NCBI GenBank assembly: GCA_030917985.1 | Contig: JAUPTR010000111.1 | Coordinates: forward strand, 1-6,431 | DNA from: Pseudomonadota bacterium | GTDB lineage: Bacteria; Pseudomonadota; Gammaproteobacteria; Burkholderiales; SCOH01 | Length of the DNA: 6,431 bases | Direction: 5' to 3' | Position numbers and translations under genes: made by a program | The notes under the pieces: generated by a model | Seen by the model: only the letters and a program-made list of their open reading frames with translations | Told to the model about the DNA's origin: nothing | Databases searched by the model: none | Part shown: positions 1-6,066 of the stretch, one piece after another | Layout: each line of letters starts with the position of its first letter | Numbering within the stretch: position 1 is the stretch's first letter

Positions 1-3000
1 CCGCGGCGGCTGACCATGGCCTGCAACACATCCCAACTGGCGTTCGGTGCCAGTGCCAGCAACCCCTCATCGACTGCGGCCAAGGCCACTTCGGCACCTT
101 TCGGCAAGGGTTTGCCATCGGCGGTTTTCACTTTGACCTGCACCTTGGCCACGTCGCGGGTCTGGTACACCTGCTTGTCGGCCGCTACCTGCACATCCAG
201 CGCATAGGCACGCTGGCCCACCTGCAATTCGGTAATGCCCAGCCGGTAGGACGGCTTGCCGAGATCGACCATTGCGGTCGGAATCATGCCCGGCACGCGC
301 GCGCGCACCGCCAGCACCGACACAAACACGTTCGGCCCGTAGCTGGGCTTGATCGGCACCTTGACCACCGGATTGCGGGCATTCAGCGCATGGCTGAACG
401 CTTCGATCACGCCTTCGCGTTCCACCGACACCAGCACCGTTGCACTCTGGAACGGCATGCGCACCTGAATGCTGGCGGTCTGCCCCGGCTGATATTGCTT
501 GCGATCGGCGATCAGTTCGATGCGGTCGCTGCTATCGCCGCCAAACCAGTTGCCGTCGTCACCCGCCGACCACCAGAATTCGCGGTGGGCAAAGGCATAG
601 CGGCCTTCCGGGTCTTTGGTGCCGACACGAATGGTGATGTCGCCACTTTCCTTGCCGAAAAACTTGCACTCCAGCTTGCCGCTGGCATTGGTTTTGCTGT
701 TGCAGAGCACGCCCAGCGGCTTGTATTCGATCTGGTTCTCGTAGGCATAAAAACCACCGATCAGGCGTTTGCGGTGCGAATAGTTTTTGCTCAGATAGGC
801 GTTCACCTGCACCGGCGCATTGGCCACCGGCTTGCCCTGCTGATCCAGCACCAGCGCGGTGATCAACGATGGCTCGCTGCGGTTGGCAAATCGTTTGACC
901 TGCACCCCCGGCAGCCACGACGACGACCACAACGGCATGCTGGCGCGGCTGGTCTGCCGCTCGCCATTCGGATCGGCGTATTCCAGCTCGGCCACCAGCT
1001 CGCGCGGCTCGGTGGCTTGCGGCAGCTCGCGCAACACCACGCGGCCGGCCCCCTTAGCATCCAGCGCCAGCGTTTGCGGCGGCAGATTCAATTCGCGCAG
1101 CTCGGCCGGCTGTTCTGCGTCATCGCTGAAATAATCGCCCTGCTCCACCTGCAGGCCGGCGGATTTCAGGCCGCCCTTCTTCATCTCTGCCGAGACATCG
1201 CCATTGGCGAACACAAAATCCTGATAGTCGGGGAAAAACACATACTTTGGCCGCACCTGGGCACGCAAGGTGGCCGGCAAGCTGGCGGCACCGCCACCTG
1301 ACAAGTGATTCACCTGCAGCTCCACAGGCACTTCGCGCGCGTTGGCCGGCAGCGATTTGGGCAATGCCACCACGCCACGCATCAGCGGCACGCGGAATTC
1401 ACCGACGCGGAAACTGCCGCTTTGCCACTGCTGCTGGCCGTCCTTTTCCTTGCGCAGCAGGGTTACGCCATATTCACCCAAGGCCGCACCCGGCGGAATT
1501 TTCCAGCTGCTTTCTGCGGTGCCGTTATTCCATTTCAGCGGCAACTGGTATTCCTGGCCACTGCCGTAATGACGGATCTCCAGCGTGGTCGGCAGGGTGT
1601 CGGCGGCGGTAAAACCGGTCGATACCCGTTTGCGCGCCAGATGTTTCATGTAAACCGTGTCGCCCACCCGCAGCAGGCTGCGGTCAAAAATGCTGTGGAA
1701 GGCATTCGGGCCACGCCAGTCAGGCCCCGGCAGATTGAAGCGCCAGGCTTCGATGCCGTTGTCCCAGTCGGAACGGGCAAAGGAAAAATCGTCGTTGCTG
1801 CGCGCAAACACGTATTTCGGGCAACCCCACTGCTTGCCACCCAGCGGCTGGCGAATCCAGGCCATGCCGTTTTTGTCGGTTTTGCCGCTCCACAACGACT
1901 GGCCGTTGCAGTCACGCACAGAAATACTGGCGTTGGGCACCTGAAACGCCTTGTCCAGCGTGGTCACCCACACCAGCGAGCTTTCCTCGCCCAGCTTCAG
2001 ATGCACCGCCATATTGGTGTTGAGCGCTGTGGTGCGCACATACATCGGCTGACGGCTTTCCAGCAGTTGCGCCCCAAGCCGCGGGCTTTCGATTTCCACC
2101 ACATGAAAACCCAGACGCTGCAGCGGAATGCCAATCACCTCGGCCTCGCGGTTGCTGGTCGGGGTGGGCAGATTGCCCTGCAGGATGCCGTTCACGCCTT
2201 TCAGCACCGAAATTTCTTCTGGCTGGCGCGTGTCCTTATCGTTGGCCGGTTGTGGATACAAGCCCTTGCGCAACCACTGAATCACCTGCTGCTCATCGTT
2301 ATTCGGCAACAAGCGATACAAGGCGCCCTGGGCGGGCGAGGCTGCAGCCGGTGCTGTCGGCACCGGGTTCAGCGTGGGGCCGGCGGGCGGGCGGTTGTCG
2401 GCGGGCAGATAATTCGTCAGGTTGCGTACGGTAACCGGCAGCAAGGCGCCGGCATTGGCCTCGACAATGCCAAAACTGCCGGAAAACTTGGCCAGCGGCG
2501 GATAGGCGTCGATCTTGACCGGCGCACTGGCAGCCGCAAGATTGCTAAGCGGCCGGTTGGCATCGTCACGCAGATCGGCCGGCAACATCGGCGTCAGTGT
2601 CGATTTTTCCGGAAACGGGCCACGGAAGCGGAGCTGCTGCACCCAGCCGGTGCGGCTGTCGTCGCTGCCTTGAGGCGAGTACAGGCGCCCCTCACTATCT
2701 TTCAGCACGATTTTGCTGGCGCTGCTCCACGCCACCGGCGCTGAAAAGCGCAATGTCAGCGGCAAAATCGGCAAACAATTCGACTGCGCACTGGAACGCT
2801 CGCAGCCCACGCTCAGGTTAAATGCCGGCCGCACCCGGTAATAGAGGCGCTGCAACTCGCCAGCCGGCACATCGTTGCCGGCACGCAAATCCTTGCCCAG
2901 CACCAGGCGCAACATTTGCCCGGCAGGCAACTTGCGCTGGCAACGCAACAGTTCAAATGGCTGTTTTGCCGGTTCGCGGAACAGCTTTTTCAGCACCGCC

Positions 3001-3566
3001 TCACGTTCCGGGCCGTTCAGCACCACGGTGTTGATGCGCTCACGCACGCCGTCGACCTCACACCAGCTGTTGTTGGTGAGGCTACCTGGCTTGAGCGGGC
3101 TATCAAACTGCAGCAGGAACACCTGCTCCTCATCCACAATCGATGCCATCTCGACCGACTCGCCATTGGCCAGATCCAGGCTGCCGTTGGGACGGCTTTC
3201 GCGCAGCATCGGCCCGCCAGTGTTGAAGCTGAAACTTGCCGCTGTCAGCGGCGCGCCATTGGCGCTGCGGAATGTCGCGCTAATGCTGAAGCGACAACTC
3301 ACGCCCCCCGGCAGCTCGCGTTCGAAGTCGTACACCCAGTTCTGCGCATCCAGCCAGCGACCGCTGCCCGGCACTGCACACTGGATTTCAAACGGTGCGG
3401 GCGCCTGATTATTGCCGAGCGTGACCACCGGCAGGTTGAAATGGGCCTGCACCTGACGCACGTTTTTGCTGCTGCCCTGGGGCGAAAAACGATCCACATT
3501 GATGCCGGCGGCGATAGATACAGCGCTGCTCAGGCATAGCCCGAGGATGAGACTCAAACGGCGCAT
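1..3566 (-). CDS. Alpha-2-macroglobulin family protein, exported (3' end beyond window)
   Basis: 1188 codons are open and the gene continues past base 1. Residues 1-19 form a Sec signal peptide (MRR, then a leucine-rich core, S17-I18-A19 cleavage). Cys11 is preceded by Leu-Gly-Leu, so there is no lipobox and a soluble periplasmic protein is expected. The N-terminal part has macroglobulin/Ig-like segments, with a Pro/Ala-rich linker at about 388-411. An MG2-like domain spans about 628-727 (DRSLLRVGDTVYMKH to FRVGEFRVP). A bait-region-type domain starts near 1014 (DRIELIADRKQYQPGQ), and the AVDEGLLAL signature lies at 1164-1172. Ten mature cysteines fall in five neighbouring pairs (63/91, 169/209, 255/264, 553/582, 955/967), consistent with periplasmic disulfides. 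Family members are thought to trap proteases and protect the envelope, often next to penicillin-binding protein PbpC. The thioester region (CxEQ) and any pbpC would lie off the left edge. ATG 3566 has an AAGGA site 8 nt upstream and overlaps the GIY-YIG gene by 13 bp. Family assignment is confident; thioester status is unknown. Confidence 0.93.
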   Translation of the reverse strand, partial: MRRLSLILGLCLSSAVSIAAGINVDRFSPQGSSKNVRQVQAHFNLPVVTLGNNQAPAPFEIQCAVPGSGRWLDAQNWVYDFERELPGGVSCRFSISATFRSANGAPLTAASFSFNTGGPMLRESRPNGSLDLANGESVEMASIVDEEQVFLLQFDSPLKPGSLTNNSWCEVDGVRERINTVVLNGPEREAVLKKLFREPAKQPFELLRCQRKLPAGQMLRLVLGKDLRAGNDVPAGELQRLYYRVRPAFNLSVGCERSSAQSNCLPILPLTLRFSAPVAWSSASKIVLKDSEGRLYSPQGSDDSRTGWVQQLRFRGPFPEKSTLTPMLPADLRDDANRPLSNLAAASAPVKIDAYPPLAKFSGSFGIVEANAGALLPVTVRNLTNYLPADNRPPAGPTLNPVPTAPAAASPAQGALYRLLPNNDEQQVIQWLRKGLYPQPANDKDTRQPEEISVLKGVNGILQGNLPTPTSNREAEVIGIPLQRLGFHVVEIESPRLGAQLLESRQPMYVRTTALNTNMAVHLKLGEESSLVWVTTLDKAFQVPNASISVRDCNGQSLWSGKTDKNGMAWIRQPLGGKQWGCPKYVFARSNDDFSFARSDWDNGIEAWRFNLPGPDWRGPNAFHSIFDRSLLRVGDTVYMKHLARKRVSTGFTAADTLPTTLEIRHYGSGQEYQLPLKWNNGTAESSWKIPPGAALGEYGVTLLRKEKDGQQQWQSGSFRVGEFRVPLMRGVVALPKSLPANAREVPVELQVNHLSGGGAASLPATLRAQVRPKYVFFPDYQDFVFANGDVSAEMKKGGLKSAGLQVEQGDYFSDDAEQPAELRELNLPPQTLALDAKGAGRVVLRELPQATEPRELVAELEYADPNGERQTSRASMPLWSSSWLPGVQVKRFANRSEPSLITALVLDQQGKPVANAPVQVNAYLSKNYSHRKRLIGGFYAYENQIEYKPLGVLCNSKTNASGKLECKFFGKESGDITIRVGTKDPEGRYAFAHREFWWSAGDDGNWFGGDSSDRIELIADRKQYQPGQTASIQVRMPFQSATVLVSVEREGVIEAFSHALNARNPVVKVPIKPSYGPNVFVSVLAVRARVPGMIPTAMVDLGKPSYRLGITELQVGQRAYALDVQVAADKQVYQTRDVAKVQVKVKTADGKPLPKGAEVALAAVDEGLLALAPNASWDVLQAMVSRR

Positions 3567-3853
3567 GGTGGGTTTCCTTGGACGGACGGGTTGGGCTGAC
3601 TGGCCGCCAGCAAGAGTTTTTGGGTGCGCGGCAAGGCCTTGATGGCTAACTCACGCTTCAACGCAGCCGATTTGTTGCTGCAATATTCCTGATAAACCAA
3701 CAGCAGCGGCCCACGGCCACGGGTATAACGTGCGCCCTTGCCGGCACAATGTTGTTCGATGCGCCGCTGCAATTGATTGGTGATGCCGGTATACAGGCTG
3801 CCATCGGCGCATTGCAGCATATACACCAGCCATTGATCCTCAGAACACGCCAT
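3554..3853 (-). CDS. GIY-YIG domain protein, UPF0213/YhbQ-like
   Basis: A 99-aa single-domain GIY-YIG protein. The first motif is VYML (10-13, in place of GIY) and the second is YTG (21-23, in place of YIG), in WLVYMLQCADGSLYTGIT. The catalytic-type Arg is in QRRIEQH (R30/R31). Then come GKGARYTRGRGPL (38-50) and KRELAIK, with Glu68 as the probable metal ligand. This is the normal layout and size of the stand-alone UPF0213 family, whose members are nuclease-like; the physiological role of most is unsettled, with DNA repair suggested. I chose ATG 3853 because it has GGAG 6 nt upstream and starts just before the core domain. A GTG at 3892 would add 13 residues but has no clear ribosome site. 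The chosen start overlaps the flavodoxin gene by 14 bp, and the stop overlaps the macroglobulin start by 13 bp, which suggests coupled translation. The last 15 or so residues (about 85-99) are a Pro/Asn-rich tail outside the domain, in the stretch that carries the next gene's ribosome site and start. Confidence 0.9.
   Translation of the reverse strand: MACSEDQWLVYMLQCADGSLYTGITNQLQRRIEQHCAGKGARYTRGRGPLLLVYQEYCSNKSAALKRELAIKALPRTQKLLLAASQPNPSVQGNPPCAV
3575..3579 (-). promoter_or_regulatory. Shine-Dalgarno of the macroglobulin gene
   Basis: Read on the minus strand the bases are AAGGA, 8 nt before the ATG at 3566. The site lies inside the last codons of the GIY-YIG gene. It fixes the start of the macroglobulin and agrees with the signal peptide that begins there. 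Confidence 0.7.
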
Positions 3854-4298
3854 AGGCCACTCCGGCAGCCATGGTCTGGCCCATTTCTTCACAACGGGCG
3901 AGCACTTCGGCAGTCAGCTCGCCCTTGGCAATAATGGGTTCAATCACCCTGGTCAGCGGATAACCGCGGGCGATGCGTTCAATCGCGTTGAGCGCACCGC
4001 TGCCGTCGTTGCCGGCACTGATCATCACCGCAAACGGTAGCCCTTCCACCTTGCCCTGAGCCGGGTAATAGGTGCGATCAAGAAAATCTTTCATGGCACC
4101 CGCCATGTAGCCAAAGTTTTCTGGCGTAGCCAGCAGCAGGCCATGGCACCACAACAAATCATCAGCATTGGCGCGCAAGCCATGCTCGAAGCGGATTTCC
4201 ACCTCATCGGCCAGCTGTTTTGCGCCCCGCAGCGCGGCCAGCGCCATTTGCAGCGCGTGGCCGGTCTGGCTGGCGTAGACGATCAATAAGTGTTTCAT
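3840..4298 (-). CDS. Flavodoxin family protein (FMN-binding, NAD(P)H oxidoreductase-like)
   Basis: A 152-aa, single-domain cytoplasmic flavodoxin fold. The first beta strand and phosphate-binding loop are visible at the N-terminus (LLIVYASQTGHA, 4-15). The second FMN-contacting loop is ATPENFGYMAGAMKDFLDRT (57-76), the pattern shared with WrbA-like and NADPH-dependent FMN reductase proteins. A third loop is ISAGNDGSGALNAIERI (93-109). No signal peptide or membrane segment is seen. The family binds FMN and carries out electron transfer or NAD(P)H-dependent reduction; the substrate cannot be read from sequence. It is the first gene of the leftward group and overlaps the GIY-YIG gene by 14 bp. 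ATG 4298 is the only sensible start, but the preceding bases (ACTGCCAAC) hold no clear Shine-Dalgarno sequence. A quinone or small-molecule reductase role is possible but unproven. Confidence 0.9.
   Translation of the reverse strand: MKHLLIVYASQTGHALQMALAALRGAKQLADEVEIRFEHGLRANADDLLWCHGLLLATPENFGYMAGAMKDFLDRTYYPAQGKVEGLPFAVMISAGNDGSGALNAIERIARGYPLTRVIEPIIAKGELTAEVLARCEEMGQTMAAGVAYGVF
3860..3863 (-). promoter_or_regulatory. Shine-Dalgarno deciding the GIY-YIG start
   Basis: Minus-strand GGAG lies 6 nt before the ATG at 3853, within the last codons of the upstream flavodoxin gene. It favours this ATG over the GTG at 3892. Confidence 0.6.
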
Positions 4299-4324
4299 GT
4301 TGGCAGTTTATCAATCACATAAAC

Positions 4325-4351
4325 ATTATCGACTGCATTCAACAAATTATG
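4325..4351 (-). promoter_or_regulatory. Possible promoter elements for the leftward flavodoxin operon
   Basis: The operon must start transcription in the 137-bp gap 4299-4435 or inside the divergent gene. On the minus strand two -10-like hexamers are visible: CATAAT (4346-4351) and GATAAT (4325-4330), each 5/6 to TATAAT. They would give leaders of roughly 40 and 20 nt. Neither has a convincing -35 at 16-18 bp, so the exact promoter is unresolved. Confidence 0.25.
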
Positions 4352-4358
4352 CGGAACA

Positions 4359-4387
4359 TTAGCGAATACGGATAAACCTGCTAGAAT
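4359..4387 (+). promoter_or_regulatory. Candidate extended -10 promoter for the diguanylate cyclase
   Basis: TGCTAGAAT at 4379-4387 is an extended -10 element (TGn plus TAGAAT, 5/6 to TATAAT). With a 17-bp spacer the -35 would be TTAGCG (4359-4364), only 3/6, which is tolerable for an extended -10. Transcription would begin near 4394, leaving a leader of about 42 nt. The -10 sits inside a short inverted repeat, CCTG (4377-4380) and CAGG (4388-4391). Confidence 0.45.
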
Positions 4388-4435
4388 CAGGAATAATTAC
4401 ACATTTAAACGCCCCCACCGCGTCTCCCCCAAACA

Positions 4436-6049
4436 ATGTCCTGCTCCCCTGTCGAACTGGCCGAGAAAAACCAGTCGGTACTGGTTACCTGGCAGCGTTA
4501 TCGCAAGGATTCGACATTCGAGAATTTTGTCGAATTCGCCATCTCGCTCAACAGTTTTACCGAGTTCCTCATCGCCAAGGGACCAAACGGCCTGCTGCAC
4601 AGCGCACGGGAGCTGGAGCAAAGCGCGCTGAATCTGTTCGGTGACGAGCGCACCCACCCGATCAACGACCTGGCCATGCAGGATATCCACGGCCGGGTGC
4701 ACAACATCTCTCGCCTGATCGAACAGCAGATTGCCAGCGCCAACCAACGGCAGGAACGCCGCGAACACAATGGCGAAACCGCACACGAAATCCAGCGCTC
4801 GCGCGATGTGTGGCTGATTGCGCAGGACAAGGAGCCATGGCGCGACCTGCTGTCGCAACTCGGCTATTTCGGTGTGCGCGTCGATTATTTCACCTGGCAG
4901 CACCTGCCGGCACCGATGCAGTCCAATCCGATCGTGATGATCGACATCACCGGACTGGAGCCGGCATCGTGGGCGGTGCAGATCCGTTCGCTGCGCCAGC
5001 AGTTTGCCGGCAGCCAGATGATCTGCCTGTCGATGCAGTCCGACTTCAATAATCTGCAGATGGCACTGCAGGCCGGATGTGACACCTGCTTTCCGGATGA
5101 CACGCCGCTGCAGGCAATTGTTGCCCATGTGCTGGAACTGAACGATCCACTGGAGCAGGAAGCATTCCGGGTGCTGGTGGTAGAGGATTCGAGCACGGCC
5201 ATCAAGCTGATCCAGCGCGCACTGGAAGAACACAAGATTGTCAGCAAGGCGATCAGCGATCCGCGCTTTGTGCTCGACGAGCTGCGCGATTTCCAGCCGG
5301 ATCTGATCCTGATGGACATGTACATGCCAAAATGCACCGGCGTGGAAGCCGCGCGCGTGATTCGCCAGCATGCCCAGTTTCTCAGCATTCCTATCGTTTA
5401 CCTGTCTGGCGAAACCGATGTCGCCTTGCAGATCGACGCGTTGCGCCTGGGCGGTGATCATTTCCTGACCAAGCCGTTCAACCCGGTATTCCTCAACGCC
5501 ATCGTCAAGAGCAAAATCGAGCGTTATCGCAGCCTGCGGCGTTCGATGTATCACGACAGCCTCACCGGCCTGCTCAACCATACCTCGACCAAATCGGCGC
5601 TGGACCGGGCCTTGGCCGAATCGGAGAAAGACCAGCGGCCGGTATCGGTGGTGATGGTCGATATCGATTATTTCAAGAAGGTCAACGATACCTACGGCCA
5701 CCCGGTTGGTGATCAGGTGATTCGCTCGCTAGCCTGGCTGCTGAAACAGCGCTTGCGTAAAACCGACATCATCGGCCGTTATGGCGGTGAAGAGTTTCTG
5801 GTGGGGCTGGTTGGGTCGACAGCACAGCAGGCGCTGCAAATCATGGACAAGATTCGCAAGGACTTCAACCAGATCCAGCACCCTTACGGCGATAGCTATT
5901 TCAACATCAGCTTCAGCGGCGGCATTGCCAGCTATCCGGAATTCAGCGACCGCGAAGAACTGGTATTGCGCGCCGACGAGGCTCTGTATCGGGCGAAACG
6001 CGGCGGGCGTAATCAGCTGGCCGTTGCCCAGGCTGAAGCAGCGGTCTGA
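4436..6049 (+). CDS. Diguanylate cyclase response regulator (helical N-term, pseudo-receiver, receiver, GGEEF)
   Basis: A 537-aa soluble protein predicted to make c-di-GMP from two GTP under phosphorylation control. Residues 1-115 are helical, with a stretch resembling an HPt four-helix domain (about 30-65, ending SARELEQ) but no histidine at the expected site. Residues 123-235 look like a receiver fold that keeps a beta-3 Asp (D170) but has AQ (129-130) where an acidic pair is expected and Asp221 where the lysine should be. Residues 244-362 are an intact receiver: E250/D251, phospho-acceptor D294 (LILMDMYMP), S324 and K346. The GGDEF domain (371-530) has DSLTGLLN (374-381), VDIDYFKKVND (408-418), HPVGD (422-426), GGEEF (450-454), the inhibitory I-site RKTD (441-444) five residues upstream, and YRAKRGGRNQ (518-527). 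All catalytic motifs are present, so activity is expected. The arrangement recalls PleD, but with the degenerate receiver first. ATG 4436 is the only plausible start: an in-frame TAA lies at 4406-4408 and the next Met is residue 81. The leader has no Shine-Dalgarno. No partner kinase is visible nearby. Confidence 0.95.
   Translation: MSCSPVELAEKNQSVLVTWQRYRKDSTFENFVEFAISLNSFTEFLIAKGPNGLLHSARELEQSALNLFGDERTHPINDLAMQDIHGRVHNISRLIEQQIASANQRQERREHNGETAHEIQRSRDVWLIAQDKEPWRDLLSQLGYFGVRVDYFTWQHLPAPMQSNPIVMIDITGLEPASWAVQIRSLRQQFAGSQMICLSMQSDFNNLQMALQAGCDTCFPDDTPLQAIVAHVLELNDPLEQEAFRVLVVEDSSTAIKLIQRALEEHKIVSKAISDPRFVLDELRDFQPDLILMDMYMPKCTGVEAARVIRQHAQFLSIPIVYLSGETDVALQIDALRLGGDHFLTKPFNPVFLNAIVKSKIERYRSLRRSMYHDSLTGLLNHTSTKSALDRALAESEKDQRPVSVVMVDIDYFKKVNDTYGHPVGDQVIRSLAWLLKQRLRKTDIIGRYGGEEFLVGLVGSTAQQALQIMDKIRKDFNQIQHPYGDSYFNISFSGGIASYPEFSDREELVLRADEALYRAKRGGRNQLAVAQAEAAV
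4469..4486 (+). repeat. Perfect 7-bp inverted repeat in early coding region
   Basis: AACCAGT (4469-4475), loop CGGT, ACTGGTT (4480-4486). It lies 33 nt inside the diguanylate cyclase gene and could fold as an mRNA hairpin near the ribosome landing site. The repeat is certain; any function is inference. Confidence 0.5.
4509..4535 (+). repeat. Perfect 8-bp inverted repeat in early coding region
   Basis: ATTCGACA (4509-4516) pairs with TGTCGAAT (4528-4535) across an 11-nt loop. The loop holds a nested ATTC-GA-GAAT repeat that shares its first base with the left arm. ATTCGA also recurs as a direct copy at 4516-4521. The repeat is in the diguanylate cyclase gene (codons 25-34) and follows another hairpin by 22 nt. 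Function is not known. Confidence 0.5.
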
Positions 6050-6066
6050 GCCGCTGGCTTCAGGCC
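6031..6066. terminator. Long imperfect hairpin shared by two convergent genes
   Basis: Left arm GGCTGAAGCAGCGG (6031-6044), six-base loop TCTGAG (6045-6050), right arm CCGCTGGCTTCAGGCC (6051-6066). The arms pair over about 14 bp with two single-base bulges. The diguanylate cyclase stop (6047-6049) is in the loop and the MOSC gene stop (6060-6062) is in the right arm. There is no T-run on either side, so it is not a classical intrinsic terminator. It may still act as a bidirectional transcript end or 3'-end stabiliser. Confidence 0.45.

Noticed and set aside
293..308. 16-bp alternating purine-pyrimidine tract (GC-rich, Z-DNA-like)
   Set aside because: It encodes Val-Arg-Ala-Arg-Val in the macroglobulin and is expected by chance in GC-rich coding DNA.
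390..2744. Two long open frames on the plus strand (303 and 479 codons) opposite the macroglobulin gene
   Set aside because: They are codon-aligned antisense shadows. Stops there require TTA, CTA or TCA in the real gene, which are rare in this GC-rich DNA. The minus-strand frame encodes a recognisable exported macroglobulin throughout.
2916..3539. 207-codon plus-strand open frame opposite the macroglobulin N-terminus
   Set aside because: Same antisense effect; the opposite strand encodes the signal peptide and first domains in an unbroken frame.
3854..3892. GTG start at 3892 adding 13 residues to the GIY-YIG protein
   Set aside because: No clear ribosome site, a deeper overlap with the flavodoxin gene, and the extra residues lie outside the domain. 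ATG 3853 has GGAG at 6 nt.
5173..5180. GCTGGTGG, identical to the E. coli Chi octamer (another on the opposite strand near 982)
   Set aside because: It is ordinary coding sequence (Val-Leu-Val-Val) at a frequency expected in GC-rich DNA, and Chi sequences differ between lineages.
4397..5701. 434-codon open frame on the minus strand opposite the diguanylate cyclase
   Set aside because: Codon-aligned antisense shadow of a gene with clear receiver and GGDEF motifs; its protein is rich in His, Gln and Arg with no recognisable domain.
6041..6050. GCGGTCTGAG, resembling the Neisseria DNA uptake sequence GCCGTCTGAA
   Set aside because: Two mismatches in ten and no other copy noticed in the window; it is explained by coding sequence and the hairpin.
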